Below are positions 6,679-13,255 of a DNA stretch of 26,231 nucleotides, piece after piece. The position numbers and the translations under genes were made by a program. Positions within the stretch are counted from its first letter, which is position 1; every line of letters starts with the position of its first letter. The stretch comes from Lachnospiraceae bacterium UBA4348 (GTDB taxonomy: Bacteria; Bacillota; Clostridia; Lachnospirales; Lachnospiraceae). The stretch lies in contig DGTA01000158.1 of the NCBI GenBank assembly GCA_002394165.1, positions 1 to 26,231 on the forward strand, given 5' to 3'. The notes beneath the pieces are model-generated. The model was not told where the DNA came from. It was given only the letters and a program-made list of their open reading frames with translations, and ran no database searches.

Positions 6679-8112
6679 ATGAAAAAGTTAACTACACTTC
6701 TGATGACATTGGCGCTAATGAGCACCATGTTATGGGCAGACGAAACGATCACGGTTTCTGCCAACAGTTCTGACATCTCGGAAGGACTCGATCTGAAGGT
6801 CGTAGCTAAGCTGTTTGCGGAGGCTAAGAACCTGGAAGAGTTCGAGACGATGCTCAATAACCCTGACAGCGCATTCTGTAATCTGGATTTGAACGGAGAC
6901 GGACAGGTCGATTATTTGCGCGTAGTTGAGACGGGCGAAGGTAACAAACGTCTGATCGTTCTTCAGGCTATCCTGGCTAAGGATATATTTCAGGATGTAG
7001 CCTCCATATACGTAGAGAAAGACGAGAAGGACGAAGTGACCGTTCAGGTAATTGGTGACGAGTATGTGTACGGTACCAACTATATCATCGAGCCAGTGTA
7101 TGTCTATAGACCTGTTATCTACGACTGGTTTTGGAGCGATGCCTGGTTTGCATGGCATAGTCCTTGGTATTGGGGTTACTACCCGGGTTGGTGGTATGTA
7201 CACAACTGTTGGGCACATGACTGGTACTGGCGTCGCTGCTATGCATGGCATCATTGCCACCACTGGTGCTCGTTCCGTCCGGGACGTACTATATGCCATG
7301 GGTACCATGAGTTATATCCTGGTGTAAGCCATAGAGACTATGCCGTAGCTCATCCGGATCGTTCGTTCTCAAGCCGCAATGTGGGGATGGTCAATGCCCG
7401 TGAGATCCGTAACACCACGAGTGTACGCGGTGCCGCAGTTGAGCACAACGCATCGAGCAGAGGTGCATCGGTAAACCGCAGTGCAGCGAGCAATGACCGG
7501 AGCCTTACCAGCGGACGTACTTTCGGTAGTTCGAATACAGCGGTATCCCGTTCAGCAGCCACCCGCACATCCGGTACTTCAGCCCGTTCGGCAACAAGTG
7601 CTCCTTCCCGCTCCGCAGGAACAGCGACTGCCACACGGTCCACGAGTGCTTCTGCATCAACCCGCTCGACCGCTACCACAGCCACAGCGACCCGTTCGAC
7701 AAGCGGAACGAGCACTCGCAGCACTGTAACCCGTACGTCGTCCCGCTCTGCAGGTTCGGCTACAACGACCCGCTCAACGGGTACTACCCGCAGCACCGGC
7801 GCAACGACTTCATCCCGCTCCACGAGTACGTCTGCAACGCGTTCGACGAGCGGAACAAGCACCCGCAGTACGAGAACCATTTCTCCCGCTCGCAGCTCCG
7901 GCAGTTATAGCGGCAGCAGTACTTCCCGCTCCAGTGGCAGTTACGGAGGCAGTTCAAGATCCAGTGGCAGTTACGGAGGCAGCTCAAGGTCCAGCGGTAG
8001 TTACGGAGGCGGAAGATCTTCCCGCTCAAGCGGAGGCGGTTTCTCCGGAGGCAGCAGCAGAGGCGGTTCCGGTGGAGGTAGCCGAGGTGGAGGCGGAAGC
8101 GTCCGCAGATAA
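6679..8112 (+). CDS. Exported protein with EF-hand-like loop, aromatic/His block and Ser/Thr/Arg/Gly repeat tail
   Basis: A 477-residue protein of unknown function. A signal peptide (MKKLTTLLMTLALMSTMLWA) is followed by a small globular domain. That domain contains DLNGDGQVDYL, a D-x-N-x-D-G-x-x-D calcium-loop pattern, then VLQAILAKDIFQDVASIYVEK and YVYGTNYIIEP. Residues ~145-215 are extremely rich in Trp, His and Tyr (WYWGYYPGWWYVHNCW) with several Cys. The last ~240 residues are low-complexity Ser/Thr/Arg, ending in Gly-rich repeats (RSSGSYGGSS three times). Such a tail could bind cell-surface polymers or metals, but nothing here proves it. A bidirectional terminator follows at once. Confidence 0.75.
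   Translation: MKKLTTLLMTLALMSTMLWADETITVSANSSDISEGLDLKVVAKLFAEAKNLEEFETMLNNPDSAFCNLDLNGDGQVDYLRVVETGEGNKRLIVLQAILAKDIFQDVASIYVEKDEKDEVTVQVIGDEYVYGTNYIIEPVYVYRPVIYDWFWSDAWFAWHSPWYWGYYPGWWYVHNCWAHDWYWRRCYAWHHCHHWCSFRPGRTICHGYHELYPGVSHRDYAVAHPDRSFSSRNVGMVNAREIRNTTSVRGAAVEHNASSRGASVNRSAASNDRSLTSGRTFGSSNTAVSRSAATRTSGTSARSATSAPSRSAGTATATRSTSASASTRSTATTATATRSTSGTSTRSTVTRTSSRSAGSATTTRSTGTTRSTGATTSSRSTSTSATRSTSGTSTRSTRTISPARSSGSYSGSSTSRSSGSYGGSSRSSGSYGGSSRSSGSYGGGRSSRSSGGGFSGGSSRGGSGGGSRGGGGSVRR
7930..8019 (+). repeat. Three tandem 30-bp coding repeats (SSGSYGGSSR)
   Basis: Units at 7930-7959, 7960-7989 and 7990-8019 are near-identical; the third diverges at its end. They encode SSGSYGGSSR-type decapeptides in the C-terminal tail of the exported protein. 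A looser pair of copies of TRSTSGTSTRST lies earlier in the tail (around 7690-7725 and 7840-7875). Such repeats can change copy number by slippage. Confidence 0.8.
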
Positions 8113-8149
8113 ACAAAAAAGGTGGTCAGATGACCGCCTTTTTTTGTTT
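8111..8149. terminator. Bidirectional intrinsic terminator
   Basis: AAAAAAGGTGGTCA and TGACCGCCTTTTTTT form a stem with a 2-nt loop and one G-T pair, flanked by A and T runs on both sides. It lies between the stop codon of the exported protein (8112) and the convergent stop of the aspA portion (8162), so it can serve both strands. Confidence 0.8.
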
Positions 8150-8161
8150 AGTATCCTTTGT

Positions 8162-9559
8162 TTAGTGGGAAGCAAGCATGTTCTTCGGATCGAGCAGTTC
8201 GTCCAGTTGCTCCTTAGTCAGAAGGCCGTGTTCCAATACCAGATTGTAAACACTCTTACCGCTTTCCAGAGCCTCTTTGGCTATCTTCGTAGAAGCTTTG
8301 TATCCTATAACCGGATTGAGGGCAGTGACAATACCGATCGAATGTTTCACGGTCTCTGAATTGTGTTCCCGGTTGATGGTAATGCCGTCAATACATTTCT
8401 CGCGCAAGATTTTCATCACGTTTCTCAACCAAGTAATGGACTCGAAGATACATTCGGTAATGATAGGTTCCATGACGTTGAGCTGCAGCTGGCCTGCTTC
8501 TGCGGCGAAAGTGACAGCCATGTCATTTCCGATCACCTTAAAGCATACTTGGTTTGTTACTTCAGGAATGACCGGGTTCACTTTTCCCGGCATGATTGAA
8601 CTACCGGGTGCCATCGGCGGCAGGTTTATCTCGTGCAGGCCGCACCGCGGTCCGGAAGCCATGAGACGGAGGTCATTGCATGTCTTACTCAGTTTGACAG
8701 CCAGTCGTTTCAACGCAGCCGAATAACTGACATATGCGCCGGTGTCAGGAGTTGCTTCCACAAGGTCGCTTGCCAGCTGGAATGGCTCGCCTGTCAGTTC
8801 ACACATTTTTTTGATACATAGTTCGGCGTATCCAGCCACTGCATTCAGTCCTGTACCGATGGCGGTACCGCCCATGTTGATCTCGTACAGCAGTTTCACA
8901 TTTCTCTCCAGATTAGCCACTTCTTCCTCCAGGTTGTTGGCAAAAGCATGGAACTCCTGTCCGCTGGTCATCGGCACGGCATCCTGTAACTGGGTGCGCC
9001 CCATTTTGATAGAGTCGTTGTACTCGTCACCTTTCTTGCGCAACGAGGCGATGAGGTTCTTCAGCTCGTCCTCTAATCCTCTGTTCATGCGGATAAACGC
9101 GTAGCGGAAAGCAGAAGGGTAGGCGTCATTTGTGGACTGCGCGCAGTTGACATGGTCATTCGGTGAGCAGAACTGGTATTCGCCCCGTTTATGTCCCATG
9201 ATTTCCAAAGCACGGTTAGCGATCACCTCGTTGGCATTCATATTTGACTGCGTGCCCGACCCCGTCTGCCAGACCACCAGCGGAAATTCCTCCGCCAGCC
9301 GGCCGCCGATCACTTCATCGCAGGCCGCGCAGACCGCGTCCAGCTTTTCGTCGGTCATCCTCTCCGGCACCAGCGTGTGATTGGCCAGCGCCGCGGCCTT
9401 TTTTAAGATGCCGAAGGCGCGGATGATCTCAGAAGGCATCGTCTCGATCCCTTCGCCGATCCTGAAATTTTCATGGCTCCGCTGCGTCTGGGCTCCCCAA
9501 AGCCTGTCCGAGGGGACCTTCACTTCTCCCATAGAATCATGTTCGATACGATATTCCAT
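8162..9559 (-). CDS. aspA: Hybrid ORF: FumC N-terminus joined in frame to AspA C-terminus
   Basis: The 465-residue frame is a superfamily hybrid. Residues 1 to ~104 are class II fumarase: DSMGEVKVPSDRLWGAQTQRS, the EFPLVVWQTGSGTQSNMN signature, and GC-rich Clostridia-type codons. Residues from ~116 on are aspartate ammonia-lyase: EIMGHKRGEYQFCSPNDHVN, KMGRTQLQDAVPMTSGQEF, SGPRCGLHEINLPPMAPGSS, and VCFKVIGND, whereas fumarase would read CCQVMGND. Codons there match the Bacteroidales genes. Both families contain NMNANEVIANR, so the join is seamless. The ATG at 9559 has AGGAG six bases upstream; the longer TTG start at 9586 would overlap the preceding gene. Both halves keep superfamily catalytic segments, but the whole is most likely an assembly artefact: a truncated fumC of one organism and a headless aspA of another. 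Confidence 0.9.
   Translation of the reverse strand: MEYRIEHDSMGEVKVPSDRLWGAQTQRSHENFRIGEGIETMPSEIIRAFGILKKAAALANHTLVPERMTDEKLDAVCAACDEVIGGRLAEEFPLVVWQTGSGTQSNMNANEVIANRALEIMGHKRGEYQFCSPNDHVNCAQSTNDAYPSAFRYAFIRMNRGLEDELKNLIASLRKKGDEYNDSIKMGRTQLQDAVPMTSGQEFHAFANNLEEEVANLERNVKLLYEINMGGTAIGTGLNAVAGYAELCIKKMCELTGEPFQLASDLVEATPDTGAYVSYSAALKRLAVKLSKTCNDLRLMASGPRCGLHEINLPPMAPGSSIMPGKVNPVIPEVTNQVCFKVIGNDMAVTFAAEAGQLQLNVMEPIITECIFESITWLRNVMKILREKCIDGITINREHNSETVKHSIGIVTALNPVIGYKASTKIAKEALESGKSVYNLVLEHGLLTKEQLDELLDPKNMLASH
9212..9250. other. Chimeric junction between Bacteroidales and Clostridia sequence
   Basis: Left of this point genes have moderate GC, Bacteroidetes promoters and AT-rich spacers. 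Right of it codons are strongly G/C-ending, Shine-Dalgarno sites appear and the gene content is clostridial. The change occurs within the bases coding SNMNANEVIANR, which fumarase and aspartase have in common. The sequence is continuous and in frame, with no mobile-element ends or target duplication. Confidence 0.85.
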
Positions 9560-9575
9560 TTTCTGCTCCTGCCTC

Positions 9576-11300
9576 TCATTTTCCAAGCGCGATCAGGGCC
9601 GCCCCGATGGCGCCGCAGATCTGCGAATGTTCCGATACACTCAGCGACGCGCCCAGTTTTTCCTCGAGCGCCTTCACCACACCCTCATTTTTGGCCACAC
9701 CGCCCGTCATCATATAATGACTGCTCTGGCCGTCCTTCTTTCCAAGGCGGGCCGCCAGGGAAGCGGTTCTCGATGCCACCGCCCTGTTCAGGCCGTGAAT
9801 GATATCCGCGGGCGGCGTATTGTCCGCCACCAGCGACACCACCTCGCTCTGTGCGAACACGGTGCACATGCTGGAGATCTGCACCTCCTCCTTCCACTCA
9901 AGGCCTGCCCTGCTCATCTCCTCCAGCGGCATATCAAGCGCCGCGGCCATCATCTCAAGAAATCTTCCCGTGCCCGCCGCGCACTTGTCATTCATGGCAA
10001 AGCTGATGACCCTGCCCTCCTCATCGAGCCGGATCACCTTCGAATCCTGTCCGCCGATATCGATGACGATGTCGGTGAGAGGATCAAGGAAATGAGCTCC
10101 TTTCGCATGACAGGTGATCTCCGTCACGACCTCTCCGTCCAGTCCGATGTGTTCCCGCCCGTATCCGGTCGATACGATCCGGTCCAGATCCTCTTTTTTC
10201 AGGTGCGCCATCTCAAGCGCCCGGTCCAGGGCTTTCGCCGCCTCCGCCGCCGCTCCGCGCCCGGTGGGCACGATGCTCCAGCCCAGGATCTTCCCGTCTT
10301 TGTCCATGATCACCGCGTCCGTGCTGGTCGAACCGCTGTCCACCCCAGCCGCGATGTTCACAGGCCCGGTTTCCTTCGCCATACTGTCTCCTTCCCGGGG
10401 CAGGATCTCCCCCAGCGCATCGATCCGGGTGGCCAGCTGCCCGCTGCCCAGAGGCGTGCCGTCACTCTCCACGCTCAGCAGCGGCAGGCCGGCCGCCTCG
10501 GCCATTTTCTGCAGATCACGCTGCTCAAAACCATAGTAATCGCAGAACTTCACCGTGTGAAAAAGGACACCGCGGGAATTATCCGCGATCCTCTGCCGGT
10601 CTCTGTCCTGCATCCGCATGCAGCCTCTCTCCTGGCCAAGCAGCGCTCCCGCGTAGTCGAGCAGGAGCTCATCCTCATCGAACTCTTCCCCCGAATTTGC
10701 GATCGTTTCCCATTTCTCCGGCACCTTTACGAGCCGGATGCCCGTGCAGCTCTGGTCATCAATGGGCAGCCCGATCCGTTCCTTTACAAGCCCGGTCAGG
10801 TGAGCCCCGGCATGGGCGCCCCTGAGCGTCAGGTGGGGACCGCTCCGGATCCTTTCAAGCTCAGCCTTTCCAGCCCTGTACGATTCCACCCAGGCTTTCA
10901 GGAAGCCGCGGGCGTCAAAAGCCAGGTCACAGCAAAGGCCCCACTCCCGGATCAGTTCATTCAAAGCTCCGGCAAAAAGCGCCTTCTCCCGCTCACCGCA
11001 GCGGTGAGGAAGAGGCAGCAGATGGATAAACTCGATCTGCGCTTCCTGCTGCAGTACATCGCACACTCTGCGCATCACATCGCAGCAGTCCGTCAGGACA
11101 AGGCAGCGGATGTTTTTCTCCGTCACCTCCTCGATGACCCCCTTGCCGAAGCCGCACAGGTTCGGATGGGCACACGAATCCGCGCAGTCAAAGGAGGAGC
11201 GGGACGGATCGAGCCGGAGGCACCCGCAGCCGAAGCCGCCGGTGAAAAGCTCCACGGGAGTGTACCGGCAGACACACCAGATCGTTTCTTTCTCAATCAC
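9576..11300 (-). CDS. 2-Hydroxyacyl-CoA dehydratase-like domain fused to BadF/HgdC-type activase
   Basis: A 574-residue fusion. Residues 1 to ~315 resemble the HgdB/BadD dehydratase family (YTPVELFTGGFG, HPNLCGFGKGVIEE, LTDCCDVMRRVCDVL), with many cysteines for a [4Fe-4S] cluster. Residues ~325-574 are the ATP-driven activator of 2-hydroxyacyl-CoA dehydratases, which feeds one energised electron to the dehydratase. Its marks are AAGVDSGSTSTDAVI (phosphate loop), STGYGREH, DIGGQDSKVI, NDKCAAGTGRFLEMMA and SSMCTVFAQSEV (the two cluster cysteines), and TGGVAKNEGVV. These are normally separate polypeptides. The gene overlaps the upstream dehydratase gene by 4 bp (ATGA) and is followed 16 bp later by fumC. 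The substrate is not evident. Confidence 0.85.
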   Translation of the reverse strand: MIEKETIWCVCRYTPVELFTGGFGCGCLRLDPSRSSFDCADSCAHPNLCGFGKGVIEEVTEKNIRCLVLTDCCDVMRRVCDVLQQEAQIEFIHLLPLPHRCGEREKALFAGALNELIREWGLCCDLAFDARGFLKAWVESYRAGKAELERIRSGPHLTLRGAHAGAHLTGLVKERIGLPIDDQSCTGIRLVKVPEKWETIANSGEEFDEDELLLDYAGALLGQERGCMRMQDRDRQRIADNSRGVLFHTVKFCDYYGFEQRDLQKMAEAAGLPLLSVESDGTPLGSGQLATRIDALGEILPREGDSMAKETGPVNIAAGVDSGSTSTDAVIMDKDGKILGWSIVPTGRGAAAEAAKALDRALEMAHLKKEDLDRIVSTGYGREHIGLDGEVVTEITCHAKGAHFLDPLTDIVIDIGGQDSKVIRLDEEGRVISFAMNDKCAAGTGRFLEMMAAALDMPLEEMSRAGLEWKEEVQISSMCTVFAQSEVVSLVADNTPPADIIHGLNRAVASRTASLAARLGKKDGQSSHYMMTGGVAKNEGVVKALEEKLGASLSVSEHSQICGAIGAALIALGK

Positions 11301-12568
11301 CGTTTTCTCTCCTCCAGCATCTCGATGAAAGCGTTCAGTCTCGTGGAGACCTGTCCGTCGGAAGCATTGTCCTCATCGCAGCCGTCACCGTTCAGGATGA
11401 GGGCAGGCAGGCCGCTCTCCTCGAGCTGATGCTTCATATCGGCGCTGATCCCGGCCGTCTGCTTGCATCCCCAGTGGCAGAAGATCACGGCGCCGTCCGC
11501 CTGCAGGACCTGTCCCATCCGCACGCACGCGTCGATCCTTCGCTGGCCGCTGCCGTTGAAGTGGTTCCCGACCAGGCGTCTGGCCATACTCTCAAAAGGC
11601 CGCTCCGGATCCATCGGGACCAGGCTGTCAAAATTCATGTCACACCAGATCAGGCTCGCCCTGTCGGAGAAATTGAACATTTCCCTGACCGGCATCTGCC
11701 AGTTCGGGATCGTATGGATCCACAGAATGCGAACGCCCTTTTTGCCGGGCGCCTTCTCCAGGTCCCTGGCCAGCAGCCGCGCGTACTTCTCCGCCTCAGG
11801 CGTCCCCAGTCCCACATGGGTAAAATAGATCTCATACATCTGGGAAGCGATGTCCCCCGGCAGGGTTTTCACGCCGCGCAGCGGAGCGCTCTGCCGCATA
11901 AGATCCAGGGTGCGCCCGGACCGGGCCACCGTCTTTGCAAGCGTGGCGATATCCAGCTTCCGGTGGGAATGATCCTCCAGAAAGTGCCCCAGCTCCCTCA
12001 GAGAACCGGCCACGTACGCGATGCTCTCCTCACCGCCGAAAGGCGGCACGTCAATATAAAAGCGGTCCACCCCAAAATGGTCGGCCGCGGCTCTGAAAGT
12101 CAGATTGTTCGCATCGCAGGCCAGGGAGGTGCTCACGATAAAACCGGGCTTTTTAAAGACGCCGGCATAGATGCTCCCCAACAGGATCTTATGGTAAGAA
12201 CAGAAAGTCTGGGCGATCCCCTCATCCTGCGCCGCGGCGATAAAAGCCCGCTCCGCGTGAGCCCCGCACACAAAGGCGGAGTAGAACTCGGCGCACAGCG
12301 ACCGGATCTGCAGGCTCTGCAGCAGCTCACAGGGAGTAAAAAGGCTCACCAGGGCCGAGTCCTCCGGATGGGAGAGAAGATCCGTCACCGTATGGTTAAG
12401 GACTCTGGCCAGGTACTGCCTGGACCTGGGCAGCCGGCGGTTGGGCAGAACATCCTGCTTCAGGCTGAAAGCCCGGAACCCGGACAAAAGAAGGCGGCGG
12501 GCAGCTTCCGGATCCCGGGCCACCCGCTCATCCACAAGTGCGCCAAAGCTTCTGGCGATATCCTTCAT
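11297..12568 (-). CDS. 2-Hydroxyacyl-CoA dehydratase family subunit (HGD-D)
   Basis: A 423-residue member of the 2-hydroxyacyl-CoA dehydratase D-component family, oxygen-sensitive [4Fe-4S] proteins of anaerobic amino-acid and aromatic metabolism. Recognisable parts are FTPCELLQSLQIRSLCAE, SLACDANNLTFRAAADHFG followed by DRFYIDVP, and the C-terminal CHWGCKQTAGISADMK with NGDGCD. The cysteines in these segments are cluster-ligand candidates. It begins with an ATGA overlap after tetR and ends with an ATGA overlap into the fusion gene, so the three are translated from one message. It probably partners the dehydratase half of the fusion. Homologues in Clostridia are often orphan pairs, so a classical glutamate or lactate route cannot be assigned. 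Confidence 0.83.
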   Translation of the reverse strand: MKDIARSFGALVDERVARDPEAARRLLLSGFRAFSLKQDVLPNRRLPRSRQYLARVLNHTVTDLLSHPEDSALVSLFTPCELLQSLQIRSLCAEFYSAFVCGAHAERAFIAAAQDEGIAQTFCSYHKILLGSIYAGVFKKPGFIVSTSLACDANNLTFRAAADHFGVDRFYIDVPPFGGEESIAYVAGSLRELGHFLEDHSHRKLDIATLAKTVARSGRTLDLMRQSAPLRGVKTLPGDIASQMYEIYFTHVGLGTPEAEKYARLLARDLEKAPGKKGVRILWIHTIPNWQMPVREMFNFSDRASLIWCDMNFDSLVPMDPERPFESMARRLVGNHFNGSGQRRIDACVRMGQVLQADGAVIFCHWGCKQTAGISADMKHQLEESGLPALILNGDGCDEDNASDGQVSTRLNAFIEMLEERKR

Positions 12569-13119
12569 GGTCTGTTCCCCCTGGCTATATCCTCTGCGAT
12601 TCCCTCCTCGAACAGCGTCACGGCTCTGGCAATGTCCCCGGTCAGGTCATAGGACATCTGGTTTTCCAGCCAGTCGATCAGCACGCCTGTCATCATGGCT
12701 GTCTGGAACCGGCACATCAGCTCCATATCCCTCGGAGCGACCTCCTTATCCCCTCTCCGGTCCAGGAGGACTTTGTTGACCACCCTGGCGCAGATCGCGC
12801 GCAGGCCTTTGATCAGATTCTCCTTACCGAGAGAATTGTACAGATTCATGACGGTCTTTTTATTCTCAAGCATGTACGCAAGAACAGGACGGATTCCCTC
12901 CACCAGCGAAGCTTCCGAGCTCGGATCGACCTCGATCGAATCGATGATCTCCCGGATCAGGTATTCCAGGAGGGACGGGATATCCTGGAAGTGGTAGTAA
13001 AACGTGTTGCGGTGTACATTGCTCTTCTGCACGATATCCCTTACAGTGATCTTGTTGAAAGGCTTTTTCTCAAGCAGTTCCAAAAAGGCAATCGAGATTT
13101 TTTCCACAGATTTATTCAT
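12565..13119 (-). CDS. TetR/AcrR-family transcriptional regulator
   Basis: A 184-residue repressor-type protein. The N-terminal helix-turn-helix reads ITVRDIVQKSNVHRNTFYYHF (about residues 24-44), the classic TetR recognition region. The ligand domain is of the DhaS-like kind with LEYLIREII after it. It heads the operon with the dehydratase genes (4-bp overlap) and faces the MMPL transporter divergently across 136 bp. It likely represses its own operon and possibly the transporter in response to a small hydrophobic or acyl compound; the ligand is not inferable. Confidence 0.92.
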   Translation of the reverse strand: MNKSVEKISIAFLELLEKKPFNKITVRDIVQKSNVHRNTFYYHFQDIPSLLEYLIREIIDSIEVDPSSEASLVEGIRPVLAYMLENKKTVMNLYNSLGKENLIKGLRAICARVVNKVLLDRRGDKEVAPRDMELMCRFQTAMMTGVLIDWLENQMSYDLTGDIARAVTLFEEGIAEDIARGNRP

Positions 13120-13143
13120 GACGAAATCGTCCCTTCAGTTAAT

Positions 13144-13159
13144 TGTTATAATTATAGCA
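13144..13159. promoter_or_regulatory. Candidate TetR operator (imperfect palindrome)
   Basis: TGTTATAATTATAGCA is palindromic at 14 of 16 positions and coincides with the -10 box of the tetR promoter. TetR-family proteins often bind palindromes overlapping their own promoter. AT-rich palindromes also arise by chance from TATAAT boxes, so confidence is modest. Confidence 0.4.
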
Positions 13160-13179
13160 TTTTCCCACACTATTCTCAA
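13151..13179 (-). promoter_or_regulatory. Sigma-A-type promoter of tetR-dehydratase operon
   Basis: On the minus strand TTGAGA (13174-13179), a 17-bp spacer and TATAAT (13151-13156). One mismatch in -35, perfect -10, ideal spacing; the ATG of tetR lies about 30 bp downstream. Confidence 0.75.
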
Positions 13180-13255
13180 TGACGGGAACTTTGTGTTAGA
13201 ATAAGTTCAAATGATGCAGCTATACGAATGACTGACATTTTCAGAAAGGCTTCCC

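Noticed and set aside
7930..8019. Possible CRISPR-like tandem repeat
   Set aside because: Repeats are in frame, without spacers, and encode a Gly/Ser tail.
9212..9250. Horizontal transfer or insertion boundary
   Set aside because: No integrase, tRNA, direct repeats or element ends; the join is at the shared coding motif of two related enzymes, which fits assembly error better.
9560..9586. TTG start adding nine residues to the fumarase part
   Set aside because: It overlaps the preceding gene's coding end; the ATG at 9559 has a well-placed AGGAG.
9381..12652. Very long open frames on the plus strand opposite the dehydratase genes (682 and 407 codons)
   Set aside because: They are antisense to genes with clear family motifs; high GC at third codon positions keeps the opposite strand open. 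Their translations are His/Arg/Pro-rich and match no family.
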